From positions 5,208,001 to 5,272,000 of the forward strand of contig NZ_CP139976.1 of the NCBI RefSeq assembly GCF_034424625.1: a DNA stretch of 64,000 nucleotides, in the 5' to 3' direction. This document shows, piece after piece, positions 18,039 to 26,577 of this stretch. This DNA comes from Janthinobacterium lividum. Its GTDB lineage: Bacteria > Pseudomonadota > Gammaproteobacteria > Burkholderiales > Burkholderiaceae_D. Both the position numbers and the translations under genes were made by a program. The notes under the pieces are model-generated. The model saw only the letters and a program-made list of their open reading frames with translations, made no database searches and was not told the origin of the DNA. Every line of letters begins with the position of its first letter. Positions within the stretch are counted from its first letter, which is position 1.

Positions 18039-19694
18039 ATGTCCAGTAAATTGCCATCTTCACCAGCAAGCGCTCCCGCTGGCGCCACGAGTACTGCCGC
18101 CGCTGCGGCAATGAACCCGGCCGATATCGCCCGCGAAGCGTTTCGCCGCCTGGCCACCCGCCGCATCGCCCCCACGCCGAGCGCCTACCGCGATATCTAC
18201 AATGAAATCGCCGGCATCAGCGAACCGGCGGACAGCCCTGCCGCGCCGGGAGCCGTGCTCGCTGCCAGCGCCAATGTAGAAAAAGGCGCGGAAAGCGGCG
18301 CGGAAAACGTCCTGACGCAGTTTGCCGCCAAGATGAGCGAATCGGCAGGCGAACTGGGCGACTTTGGCCGGCGCTTCCAGCGCGCCCTGAAAGCGCGCGA
18401 CTGGGACAGCTATGCGCGCACCCTGGCACAACTGGCGGAAAAACAGGTCAAGAAAGGCGGCGGCATCGAATTGCCGCCCCTGCCGGACGGCGAACAGACG
18501 CGCACCCTGCGCGAATTGCTCAGCCGCACCCTGGGCTTTGCCGTCGCCACCTTGCTGACGGGAACGCCCGCGCTGGTGGAAGAAGCCGAATCGCTGGGCG
18601 CGGCCATCAAGCTGGCCCACACGGAAGAAGCGCTGAACGAAGCGGCCCTGCGCCTGAAACAGCTGTGCTACCAGATCGAATTGAAAAGCGGCGACACGGC
18701 CGAACAGCAGGAATTGCTGCTGCGCCTGTTCAAGTTGCTGCTCGATAACGTCAGCCAGTTGCTCGACGACGACAGCTGGCTGCGCGGCCAGGTCGATGCC
18801 GTGCAAAACCTGATCGCCGGCCCGCTCGACCAGCGCGCGCTGGAAGACGCCACGCGCAGCCTGAAGGAAGTCATCTACAAGCAAGGCCAGCTCAAGCACA
18901 GCCTGTCCGACGTCAAGCTGACGGTCAAGAACATGATGATGACCTTCATCGACCGCCTGGGGCAAGTGGCGGCCAGCACGGGCGACTTCCATGAAAAGAT
19001 CGGCGGCTATTCGGAAAAGATCAGCCAGGCGGAAAATATCAGCGAACTGAACAGCGTTCTCGACGAAGTCTTGCGTGAAACGCGCATGGTGCAGAACGAA
19101 GCCTTGCGCGCGCGCGACAAGATGGTGCTGGCGCGCCAGGAGGTGCAGGATGCGGAACAGCGCATCCACACCCTGGAAGCGAAGCTCCAGCATATGAGCG
19201 AACTGGTGCGGGAAGACCAGCTGACGGGCAGTCTGAACCGCCGTGGCCTGGACGACGTGTTCGAGCGCGAGACGGCCCGCTCCGACCGCCGCGGCACGCC
19301 GCTGTGCATCGCCATGCTGGACCTGGACGATTTCAAGCGCCTGAACGATACCTACGGCCACCTGGCTGGCGATGCGGCGCTGAAACACCTGGTAAAGATC
19401 GTCAAGGAAACCCTGCGTTCGATGGACGTCATCGCCCGCTTCGGCGGCGAGGAATTCCTCATCCTGCTGCCGGAAACGACGGTCGAGGCGGCGTCATCGA
19501 CGATGACGCGCCTGCAGCGTGAGCTGACCCGGCATTTCTTCCTGCACGACAACGAAAAGGTCTTGATCACCTTTTCCGCCGGCGTGGCCCTGCGCCTGCC
19601 CAACGAAGACCAGGCCGAGCTGGTCAAGCGCGCCGACCGCGCCATGTACCAGGCCAAGCAGACGGGCAAGAACCGGGTGGTGGTGGCGGACTGA
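18039..19694 (+). CDS. GGDEF-domain diguanylate cyclase
   Basis: Synthesises cyclic di-GMP from GTP. The catalytic signature is intact: RFGGEEFLILLPE at about residue 468. The product-inhibition I-site RSMD (RxxD) lies five residues before it, so feedback control is expected. The first about 350 residues are helical and soluble, without transmembrane segments or a recognised sensor; a coiled coil (about 300-375) leads into the GGDEF domain. No EAL domain. A strong bidirectional terminator follows. Its product could act through the PilZ protein encoded at 31589-32350. Confidence 0.92.
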   Translation: MSSKLPSSPASAPAGATSTAAAAAMNPADIAREAFRRLATRRIAPTPSAYRDIYNEIAGISEPADSPAAPGAVLAASANVEKGAESGAENVLTQFAAKMSESAGELGDFGRRFQRALKARDWDSYARTLAQLAEKQVKKGGGIELPPLPDGEQTRTLRELLSRTLGFAVATLLTGTPALVEEAESLGAAIKLAHTEEALNEAALRLKQLCYQIELKSGDTAEQQELLLRLFKLLLDNVSQLLDDDSWLRGQVDAVQNLIAGPLDQRALEDATRSLKEVIYKQGQLKHSLSDVKLTVKNMMMTFIDRLGQVAASTGDFHEKIGGYSEKISQAENISELNSVLDEVLRETRMVQNEALRARDKMVLARQEVQDAEQRIHTLEAKLQHMSELVREDQLTGSLNRRGLDDVFERETARSDRRGTPLCIAMLDLDDFKRLNDTYGHLAGDAALKHLVKIVKETLRSMDVIARFGGEEFLILLPETTVEAASSTMTRLQRELTRHFFLHDNEKVLITFSAGVALRLPNEDQAELVKRADRAMYQAKQTGKNRVVVAD

Positions 19695-19721
19695 GCCACT
19701 TCAAACGGTACGCGCCAATAG

Positions 19722-19748
19722 AAATGCCGCTCATCGAGCGGCATTTTT
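19722..19748. terminator. Bidirectional intrinsic terminator
   Basis: An 11-bp perfect stem, AAATGCCGCTC (19722-19732) with GAGCGGCATTT (19736-19746), has a three-base loop and is followed by T's. It separates the diguanylate cyclase from the convergent methyltransferase gene. Confidence 0.85.
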
Positions 19749-19784
19749 GCATTCCGGCGCCAGTTGGGCACTTGGCGGGGAGCA

Positions 19785-20996
19785 TCAGCGGTAAGGATGC
19801 TCGTCGGCAAAGAAATCGATCAAGCCACCTTCGTGCTCGATCAGGATGGACTTGGCGATAATGCCCTCGCGCGCCATTTCCGCCGCGATATCGCGCGCGC
19901 GCCATTGCGTGGGGATGATGACCACGTCGACGGGCGCTGTTTTCAGCATGTCGCGGTAGACGATTTCCTGGCCCAGGCCCGGCACGAAGGTGCCGGCCTT
20001 GTCGGGATCGGAATCGACCACCAGCGGGAAGCGCTGCGCATCGGCGCCGAACTGATGCATGAAGGCGGCGGCCTTGCCCGTACCGCCCCAGATGGCCACG
20101 CGCTGGCCGCCCGTGGCCAGGGTGTCAAGCTGGGCGGCAATGGTCTTGCGGCTGCGCTGGGCGGCAACGGCAAACGCATTGCTGTGGCGCGCCTGGTCGC
20201 GCAGCGCCTTCGGAATCTGCAGGCGCACCAGCGCATACACCACTTCGCCGTCATAGCCATGCGCCAGTTGCACCACCTCGCCTGCACGCTGCATCAGGGT
20301 ACGGAACGATTCCGTCGTGAAATGCGACATGTGCTCATAGAAGAAATCGGCCAGGCGGCCTGTGGCGAAGACCCGGTCGATGCACGGCACTTCGGCAAAC
20401 AGCCAGATTGGTTTGTCGGAGCGAGAAGCGGCCCACGCCATCTGCTCGACCAGTGAAGCGGGGTCGGTCAGGTGTTCCAGCACATGGCGGATCACCAGCG
20501 CATCGGGCGCGAATTCGGGCACGTCCTGCAGCGGCTGGAAATAGCGCGCGTGAAACTCCACGCCACGGCCCGTTTCCGGCGTTGCGTTCGGATCAAAGCC
20601 GATGAAACGCCCCTGCTCGCTGCGCGCGTCGGCCAGCGCGCGCACAAAATGGCCTTCGCCGCAACCGATGTCGATCGCCGTGGGCGAAGCCGGTAACTGG
20701 GCCAGCAGCACGTCGCGCGTGTCGGCCAGGTGGCCTTTCCAGATGCCTCCCTTGTTGAACATGCGGTTGGGATTGTTTTGGTAGGGAATGGCGTCATAGG
20801 AAAACGCGCGGTTCCATACGTGGGAGCACTGCGGGCACTGCACGAAATCGTGCGGCTGCACGGCCATTGCCTGCGCTTCGGCCGCACTGGCCGGCCAGCC
20901 CAGGGTGGCCAGGGCTTGCTGGCCGCCGTCGAAAAACGCTGCCGCCACCGTGTGGGCACAGACCGGGCACACTGCCGGGAGCAATTGCTGTTTCAT
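19785..20996 (-). CDS. SAM-dependent sugar C-methyltransferase-like protein
   Basis: 403 aa. The N-terminus has a zinc-ribbon-like CPVC...CPQC pair typical of NDP-sugar C-methyltransferases (NovU/TylC3 type). The class I SAM-binding motif [15 protein letters not shown] is at about 108-122, with [12 protein letters not shown] downstream. A C-terminal nucleotide-sugar-type domain has [16 protein letters not shown]. It is the last gene of a three-gene operon; its ATG overlaps the epimerase stop by four bases. Predicted to methylate a nucleotide sugar or a protein-bound glycan. The substrate is inferred only from the family and its neighbours. Confidence 0.8.
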   Translation of the reverse strand: MKQQLLPAVCPVCAHTVAAAFFDGGQQALATLGWPASAAEAQAMAVQPHDFVQCPQCSHVWNRAFSYDAIPYQNNPNRMFNKGGIWKGHLADTRDVLLAQLPASPTAIDIGCGEGHFVRALADARSEQGRFIGFDPNATPETGRGVEFHARYFQPLQDVPEFAPDALVIRHVLEHLTDPASLVEQMAWAASRSDKPIWLFAEVPCIDRVFATGRLADFFYEHMSHFTTESFRTLMQRAGEVVQLAHGYDGEVVYALVRLQIPKALRDQARHSNAFAVAAQRSRKTIAAQLDTLATGGQRVAIWGGTGKAAAFMHQFGADAQRFPLVVDSDPDKAGTFVPGLGQEIVYRDMLKTAPVDVVIIPTQWRARDIAAEMAREGIIAKSILIEHEGGLIDFFADEHPYR

Positions 20997-21934
20997 GCGA
21001 AGATCACTTTCTTGAAATAGGCAATAGTTTCTTTCAAACCATCATGCAGGCTCACCGTCGGCTCCCATTCCAGGGCGGCGCGCGCCTTGGCGATGTCGGG
21101 CTGGCGGCGCACGGGATCGTCGGCCGGCAAGGGACGGAAGACCAGTTCGCTTTTCGATTCCGTCAGGCGCAGCACCAGCTCGGCCAGTTCGCGGATGGTG
21201 AATTCGGCGGGATTGCCCAGGTTCATGGGGCCGATTTCCTGCGTCTGGTTCATCATGCGCACCATGCCTTCGATCAAGTCGTCGACATAGCAGAACGAGC
21301 GCGTCTGCTGGCCATCGCCATACAGGGTGATCGGATCGCCGCGCAGCGCCTGCACGATGAAGTTGCTGACCACGCGGCCATCGTTCGGATGCATGCGCGG
21401 GCCATAGGTATTAAAGATGCGCACGACGCGGATATCCACGGCCGACTGGCGGTGATAATCGAAGAACAGGGTTTCGGCGCAGCGCTTGCCCTCATCGTAG
21501 CAGGCGCGCGGGCCGATCGGATTGACGTGGCCCCAGTAATCCTCGCGTTGCGGATGCACTTGCGGGTCGCCATACACTTCCGAGGTGGACGCCTGCAGGA
21601 TGCGCGCGCGCTTGCGCTTGGCCAGGCCCAGCATGTTGATGGCGCCCAGCACCGAGGTCTTGGTGGTCGAGGTCGGATCATTCTGGTAATGCACGGGGCT
21701 GGCCGGGCAAGCCAGGTTGTAGATGCGGTCCACTTCCACGTACAGCGGCAGCCAGACGTCGTGGCGCAGCAGTTCGAAGCGCTTGTGGCCCAGCAGGTGG
21801 CGGATATTGTCCTTGCTGCCCGTGTAGAAATTATCCACGCACAACACATCGTGGCCATCGGCGATCATGCGGTCGCACAGGTGCGAACCGAGGAAGCCGG
21901 CACCGCCGGTAATCAGGGTGGTACGGGCCATCAT
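20993..21934 (-). CDS. UDP-glucuronate decarboxylase (UDP-xylose synthase)-like
   Basis: 313-aa extended short-chain dehydrogenase. NAD-binding [15 protein letters not shown] opens the protein, and [12 protein letters not shown] supplies the catalytic Ser/Thr region. YDEGKRCAE is the YxxxK active site and [13 protein letters not shown] is typical of the UXS subgroup, which turns UDP-glucuronate into UDP-xylose. It overlaps the gene upstream (GT41) by four bases and the methyltransferase downstream by four, so the three are coupled. It probably supplies an activated sugar for flagellin or another glycan; other epimerase or decarboxylase activity is possible. Confidence 0.88.
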   Translation of the reverse strand: MMARTTLITGGAGFLGSHLCDRMIADGHDVLCVDNFYTGSKDNIRHLLGHKRFELLRHDVWLPLYVEVDRIYNLACPASPVHYQNDPTSTTKTSVLGAINMLGLAKRKRARILQASTSEVYGDPQVHPQREDYWGHVNPIGPRACYDEGKRCAETLFFDYHRQSAVDIRVVRIFNTYGPRMHPNDGRVVSNFIVQALRGDPITLYGDGQQTRSFCYVDDLIEGMVRMMNQTQEIGPMNLGNPAEFTIRELAELVLRLTESKSELVFRPLPADDPVRRQPDIAKARAALEWEPTVSLHDGLKETIAYFKKVIFA

Positions 21935-23973
21935 TGTTCTCCTGCGTTGTCAATCACAGCCATCCGCGCCTGCCACATGCCCCACATGGCGTCTTCGAAA
22001 TGGCGCGCAAAACGGGGCGCATCGTACAGGGGCGAGGCCAGTACCTGGGCACGCAAGCCGGCGCGCAGGGCCGCCAGCTGCGCCAGGTCTCCGGCTTTCC
22101 GGGCCGCGATGGCCACATATTCCTCGTCGTCCGCGGCGACCCAGTCCGGCAAGCCCGCATTGTGCAGTACCGATTCCCCTAAATGCGACAGGAAACTTTT
22201 GCCGCAGCGCGTGACGATGGGCAAGCCCATCCATAGTGCTTCCATGCTGGTCGTGCCTCCCGGATACGGGAAGGGATCGAGCACAATGTCGGCTTGCTGG
22301 TAGGCGGCCAGCAGTTCGTCGCGCGGCAAGGCGCCCTCCAGGCGCAGGCGGTCGGCGCCAATGCCACAACTGGAAAACCGGGCAATAGTACGGCTGCGTA
22401 CGGCTGCGTCACCCAATTGCAGCGCTCTCAGAAACAGTCGGGAACCGGGCACGGCATGCAAGATCCTGGCCCACACGGCCACCACGCCATCATTCATCTT
22501 GTTCAGTTTATTGAAGCAGGCAAACGTGACAAAGCCGTTTTCCAGGGCGGGCAAGGGGCTGACGGAAATATCAAAGTCTGGCGGAGTGAAGCACAAATAG
22601 CTGTCCGGCATATGCCACAGCGTTTCCGTGAAAGCGCCGCTCTCTTCCAGCGGCGCGACAAAGCGGTCGCCCAGCAGATAATCCATCTGCTGCACGCCCG
22701 TGGTGGCGAAATAGCCGAGCCAGGTGGTCTGCACGGGAGCGGGCCGCCAGGCAAACAGCGGCAACCGGTTATCGGCCGTATGGCCAGACAGGTCGAGCAA
22801 GACATGCACGCCATCAGCTTCGATCATTTTCGCGGCCTCCTCGTCTGTCTTGTTGACAATGGGACGCCAGGCGGAAAAATGCGGAGCGATGCGGTCCGTC
22901 AAGTCATCCACCTTGATCACGGTCGGATAGGCAATCAGTTCGACTCGCCGCGTGTTCAGCGATGCCAGCATGCTTTCCAGGAAATATCCGACCGGATGCT
23001 TGCGCAGGTCGCCCGAGACGATGCCGATGCGCAAGCGCGCGGCATCGCGCCGGCAAGACCAGCTTTCGAAAGGCTTGCTGGCACTGGACGCCACCGCTTT
23101 GCCGTACCGCCTGGCTTCGGCCAGGTGGCGACCTGTGGCGCTCGTGGCGCTGTAACTTTGCAACATCAGCAAGTTACTATGGGCACTGAAAAACTCGGGC
23201 ATCATGGTGATCGCCCGGCGATAGCTGAGCTCCGCCGGGCCGAGCCGCCCCAATTCCTGCAGAACCAGCCCCATATTGTTCTGCACTTCCACATCGCGCG
23301 GCAATAGCCGGATAGCCTTTTGTATGCACGGCAACGCGGAGCGGAGCTGCCCCTGCATCAACAAGGCCAGTCCCAGCATCTTCCAGGCCACGCCGTCATT
23401 CGCCTTGCGGCGCGTCAGCGCGCGCGCCTCACGTTCCAGCTCAGCATAGCGTTGCTGATCGAATAGCACATTCATGTGGGCATTCGGCTGTTGATCGGAC
23501 TCGGACGGGGTCCTTGCCGGCGTCGATTGCATTGCTGCCCCATCGGGTATGCCATTCATGCCCAAAAGCAATGCCTGTTGCAAGCGGTCCGCGTCCAGGC
23601 TATCGAGCCCGTGCTTGCGCCCCAGCGCCAGCATTTGCTGTGCCGTTTCATGCTGGCCAGACAGGATCAACGCTTCAATATAGTCGAGCCAGCTCGTGGA
23701 TTGATCAGGTTGCGCCGCGAGTACGACAGCAAAGCAAGGCACGGCAGCGGCCGCGTCGCCAACCCGCATCCACAACAAGCCAAGTTGTCGATTAGCAAAT
23801 GGCTCCTGCGGCGCCAGTTCGAGGACCGCCAGGAACAGTTGTGCGGCTAGGTCCAGCTCGTTGTCACGCAAATGCTGCTGCGCCATGTCCAGCGCCGCAT
23901 TGATGGCCTGTGTTACCTCTTGCGACAGCGGCGCGGCGGCGGAGCTGTTTGCGTCCATATCAGTCGTTATCAT
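21931..23973 (-). CDS. TPR-containing O-GlcNAc-transferase-like glycosyltransferase (GT41/SPINDLY)
   Basis: 680 aa. Residues about 15-290 contain tetratricopeptide repeats that in OGT-type enzymes hold the acceptor protein. Residues about 310-660 form the Glyco_transf_41 domain, with [11 protein letters not shown] (conserved His of the OGT active site), [31 protein letters not shown] and [24 protein letters not shown], the nucleotide-sugar pocket. Such cytoplasmic enzymes O-glycosylate Ser/Thr of proteins. It is first in a three-gene operon and divergent from fliC across 428 bp, so flagellin is the likely acceptor. That link is inferred from position. Confidence 0.87.
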   Translation of the reverse strand: MITTDMDANSSAAAPLSQEVTQAINAALDMAQQHLRDNELDLAAQLFLAVLELAPQEPFANRQLGLLWMRVGDAAAAVPCFAVVLAAQPDQSTSWLDYIEALILSGQHETAQQMLALGRKHGLDSLDADRLQQALLLGMNGIPDGAAMQSTPARTPSESDQQPNAHMNVLFDQQRYAELEREARALTRRKANDGVAWKMLGLALLMQGQLRSALPCIQKAIRLLPRDVEVQNNMGLVLQELGRLGPAELSYRRAITMMPEFFSAHSNLLMLQSYSATSATGRHLAEARRYGKAVASSASKPFESWSCRRDAARLRIGIVSGDLRKHPVGYFLESMLASLNTRRVELIAYPTVIKVDDLTDRIAPHFSAWRPIVNKTDEEAAKMIEADGVHVLLDLSGHTADNRLPLFAWRPAPVQTTWLGYFATTGVQQMDYLLGDRFVAPLEESGAFTETLWHMPDSYLCFTPPDFDISVSPLPALENGFVTFACFNKLNKMNDGVVAVWARILHAVPGSRLFLRALQLGDAAVRSRTIARFSSCGIGADRLRLEGALPRDELLAAYQQADIVLDPFPYPGGTTSMEALWMGLPIVTRCGKSFLSHLGESVLHNAGLPDWVAADDEEYVAIAARKAGDLAQLAALRAGLRAQVLASPLYDAPRFARHFEDAMWGMWQARMAVIDNAGEQ

Positions 23974-24041
23974 AAAAGCTCGAAGTTAGGCCAGATCGCG
24001 CTGCCACGACAGCCACGGCAGGCGGAATGTGCGATTTGGTA

Positions 24042-24070
24042 ACAATATTACCAGCTACGCCTTGCGCCAA
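24042..24070 (-). promoter_or_regulatory. Candidate sigma70 promoter of the glycosyltransferase operon
   Basis: On the minus strand TTGGCG (24065-24070), a 17-base spacer and TATTGT (24042-24047) lie about 70 bases upstream of the glycosyltransferase ATG. An inverted repeat GGTAA/TTACC overlaps the -10 box. Confidence 0.4.
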
Positions 24071-24281
24071 GACGAGGAGTATGAGGGGAAAGGGGGGGCT
24101 TATAGATGCTTTGCAGAATGATGAGGAAGGCCCTCATCACTCCTGTGCACGTAAAGCAGCCGCCCAAAATACTGAAAATAAAAAATTTTCCACCCTCAAG
24201 TTTTTCCCACACCTGTCGTCTAGCGTGCCGCGGCACGGAAAAATGAGGGTGAAAAAATAAAATAAAGAATGTTTTTCCCTA

Positions 24282-24308
24282 TCAACTTTTTCAGGCAGCC
24301 ACCGATAA
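24282..24308 (+). promoter_or_regulatory. Sigma28 (FliA) promoter of fliC
   Basis: TCAACTTT-N11-ACCGATAA closely matches the flagellar sigma28 consensus TAAAGTTT-N11-GCCGATAA (six of eight positions in the -35 box, seven of eight in the -10). It lies about 94 bases before the fliC ATG, which is preceded by GGAGA. Confidence 0.85.
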
Positions 24309-24401
24309 ACATTACAACGACGGTTTGATTGCTTCAAAGTATAGAGGCAGACCAACGTGACTAGCACATAGCGCAATGTAGTACCTGTCTGGAGAATTAA
24401 A

Positions 24402-25880
24402 ATGGCTGCAGTAATTAACACCAACATCGCTTCCCTGAACTCGCAACGCAACCTGTCGACCTCGCAATCGGCCTTGAGCACCTCGCTGCAACGCCTGTCC
24501 TCCGGTCTGCGTATTAACAGCGCCAAAGACGATGCCGCCGGCCTGTCGATTTCCGACCGCATGACGTCGCAAATCAACGGCATGACGCAAGCCACCCGCA
24601 ACGCCAACGACGGCGTGTCGCTGGCGCAAACGGCTGAGGGCGCACTGTCGAGCTCGGGCGACATCCTGCAACGCATCCGCCAACTGGCCGTGCAATCGTC
24701 GAACGCCACCAACTCGGCCAGCGACCGTCAAGCGCTGCAAACCGAAGTCGGCCAGCTGAATTCCGAACTGAACCGTATCGCTACCACCACCTCGTTCAAC
24801 GGCCAGGCTTTGCTGGACGGCACGATGGGTACGGCGAACTTCCAGGTCGGCGCCGATGCCAACCAACTGATTTCGGCCAATGGCGCGAACTTCCTGACCA
24901 GCACCTACGGCAACAACCGCGTGGAAAATGCCGCAGTCCAAGCCGGCACGGTCAGCAAAGCCGCCGCTGGTGCCCTGGCAATTTCGGGCAAGTTTGGCGC
25001 CGCAACCGTTGCCACCGCAACCACTTCGTCGGCCAAGTCGATCGCTGCCGCCGTGAATGCCAAAACTGCCAATACCGGCGTAACGGCTGACGCGCGTACC
25101 GACGCCAACCTGACGTTGGGCGTGGAAGCATATTCCTTCAAGATCAATTCGGATAACTCCGCCCCAGCGGACGCCGTCACCGTATCGTTCGCCGTCACTG
25201 GCACTGCCGGTACAGCTGCCGACTTCGCCGCTGGCATCAACGCAATCAATGCGCAAACGGCCAAAACCGGCGTGACTGCCCAGTACGATGCTTCGCAAGG
25301 CGGCATCAAACTGAGCAACGCAAGTGGCGCAGACATCCAGATCACCAACACGCAAACCAATACGGTATTGAGCGTGGGCACCTATGATGAAAAAGGTGTC
25401 AAGCTGGCTTCGCCGCAAACAGTTGCAGCGTCGACGGCATCGGCAGTTGCCAACGGCCGCGTCACCTTCGACGGCGACAGCAGCTTCTCGGTCAGCGAAA
25501 CAACTGCAACTGGCTTGGGCCTGTCGGGTGCAGCTGCAGGCGTGAACAAGGGCTCGACCCTGAAAGCAGTGTCCACCCTGGATGTGACGACCTTTGATGG
25601 CGCTCAGCTGGCACTGAAGATCACGGATGCAGCCTTGTCCACGGTCAACAGCCAACGCGCACAGTACGGCGCTTTGCAATCGCGCTTCTCCTCGGCGATC
25701 AGCAACCTGCAATCGACGACGGAAAACCTGTCTGCCTCGCGCAGCCGCATCGTCGATACCGACTTTGCTGCAGAAACGGCCAGCCTGACCCGTGGCCAGA
25801 TCCTGCAACAAGCTGGTACCGCCATGCTGGCACAAGCGAACTCGTTGCCAAACGGCGTGCTGAGCCTGCTGCGCGGCTAA
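24402..25880 (+). CDS. fliC: Flagellin
   Basis: Filament subunit, exported through the flagellar type III pathway. 492 aa with the conserved N-terminal D0/D1 ([45 protein letters not shown]) and C-terminal D1/D0 ([35 protein letters not shown]). The surface-exposed middle (about 180-395) is rich in Ser, Thr and Ala, giving many possible O-glycosylation sites. It is the only flagellin gene in the window. Transcribed from a sigma28 promoter and closed by an intrinsic terminator. Confidence 0.97.
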   Translation: MAAVINTNIASLNSQRNLSTSQSALSTSLQRLSSGLRINSAKDDAAGLSISDRMTSQINGMTQATRNANDGVSLAQTAEGALSSSGDILQRIRQLAVQSSNATNSASDRQALQTEVGQLNSELNRIATTTSFNGQALLDGTMGTANFQVGADANQLISANGANFLTSTYGNNRVENAAVQAGTVSKAAAGALAISGKFGAATVATATTSSAKSIAAAVNAKTANTGVTADARTDANLTLGVEAYSFKINSDNSAPADAVTVSFAVTGTAGTAADFAAGINAINAQTAKTGVTAQYDASQGGIKLSNASGADIQITNTQTNTVLSVGTYDEKGVKLASPQTVAASTASAVANGRVTFDGDSSFSVSETTATGLGLSGAAAGVNKGSTLKAVSTLDVTTFDGAQLALKITDAALSTVNSQRAQYGALQSRFSSAISNLQSTTENLSASRSRIVDTDFAAETASLTRGQILQQAGTAMLAQANSLPNGVLSLLRG

Positions 25881-25915
25881 TCTTCGATTAGCAACGCTAC
25901 ATCGCTGGACTCAGG

Positions 25916-25949
25916 TTCCCCTGCCGGATTTCTTCGGCAGGGGAATTTT
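25916..25949 (+). terminator. Intrinsic terminator of fliC
   Basis: TTCCCCTGCCG (25916-25926) pairs with CGGCAGGGGAA (25935-25945), and TTTT follows. It should uncouple high-level fliC transcription from flaG, although some read-through into flaG is likely because no clear flaG promoter is visible. Confidence 0.85.
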
Positions 25950-25964
25950 CACTAGGGGAGCAAC

Positions 25965-26333
25965 ATGACTATCGACACCATAGCTGCCGCCTCCGCAGCG
26001 CGCATCGACAAGAACTATCCATCCACGGAAGCGGCTATCGCACGCCCGCAGACGGTACGCAGCGCGAACACCGGCATCGACGCGACGGCCAACAAAGCCA
26101 AGGAACCGAGCCGCGAAGAGTTGGACCAGGCCGTTTCGGAACTGAACCAGTCGCCACAGGTCAAAACCCAGGGCTTGCAATTTTCCATCGACGAAGACAG
26201 CCAGCGTACCGTGGTCAAAGTGATTGACCAGGAAACGCAGGAAGTCCTGCGCCAGATCCCCACCCGGGAAGCGCTGGAAATCGCCAAGTCATTTGCCTCG
26301 GCAAAAGGCCAACTGATCAGCCAGAGCGCCTGA
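25965..26333 (+). CDS. flaG: FlaG-family flagellar protein
   Basis: 122 aa. The second half has the FlaG domain: LQFSIDEDSQRTVVKVIDQETQEVLRQIPTREALEIAKSF. The first about 70 residues are variable. FlaG proteins affect filament length and lie next to flagellin and fliD in many genomes, as here. AGGGGAG precedes the ATG. Export and filament association are inferred from the family. Confidence 0.9.
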   Translation: MTIDTIAAASAARIDKNYPSTEAAIARPQTVRSANTGIDATANKAKEPSREELDQAVSELNQSPQVKTQGLQFSIDEDSQRTVVKVIDQETQEVLRQIPTREALEIAKSFASAKGQLISQSA

Positions 26334-26395
26334 TCCCATGCCGGCAGCAAGCGCAAGACCAATGCAGTATCGCAACATAGCAAGGGAAGCGCGAG

Positions 26396-26436
26396 CCAGG
26401 GCCAGCCAGATAACCTCCGGTCTGGCCCTGCCTTTT
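26396..26436 (+). terminator. Intrinsic terminator after flaG
   Basis: CCAGGGCCAG pairs with CTGGCCCTG across a 16-base loop and is followed by CCTTTTA. It isolates fliD, which has its own promoter. Confidence 0.65.
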
Positions 26437-26517
26437 ATCATGCCACTCATGCAACAGTCCTCCGCATTTCCCGCCTGACTTTTCCGCAAATAGGAAACAG
26501 GGCCATAAAAGCCCCTC

Positions 26518-26544
26518 TCAAGTCCTGATTAATTCTGCCGATAA
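26518..26544 (+). promoter_or_regulatory. Sigma28 promoter of fliD
   Basis: TCAAGTCC-N11-GCCGATAA: the -10 box is a perfect match to consensus and the spacing is exact. It lies 34 bases before the GTG start and should drive fliD-fliS-fliT and perhaps the genes downstream. Confidence 0.85.
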
Positions 26545-26577
26545 CAGCTTATATTAGTGTTTTCCTAGGAGCAGACA

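Larger units (their letters stand above)
23974..24401. other. 428-bp AT-richer intergenic region between the glycosyltransferase operon and fliC
   Basis: No gene is supported here. The stretch is much richer in A/T than the rest of the window and holds the two divergent promoters listed separately. A short palindrome, GTGCCGCGGCAC, lies near 24224-24235 and could be an operator or upstream terminator. The fliC leader from the sigma28 box to the ATG is about 90 bases. Confidence 0.6.

Noticed and set aside
22769..22776. GCCGATAA on the minus strand inside the glycosyltransferase gene
   Set aside because: No matching -35 box at the right spacing; probably chance within coding sequence.
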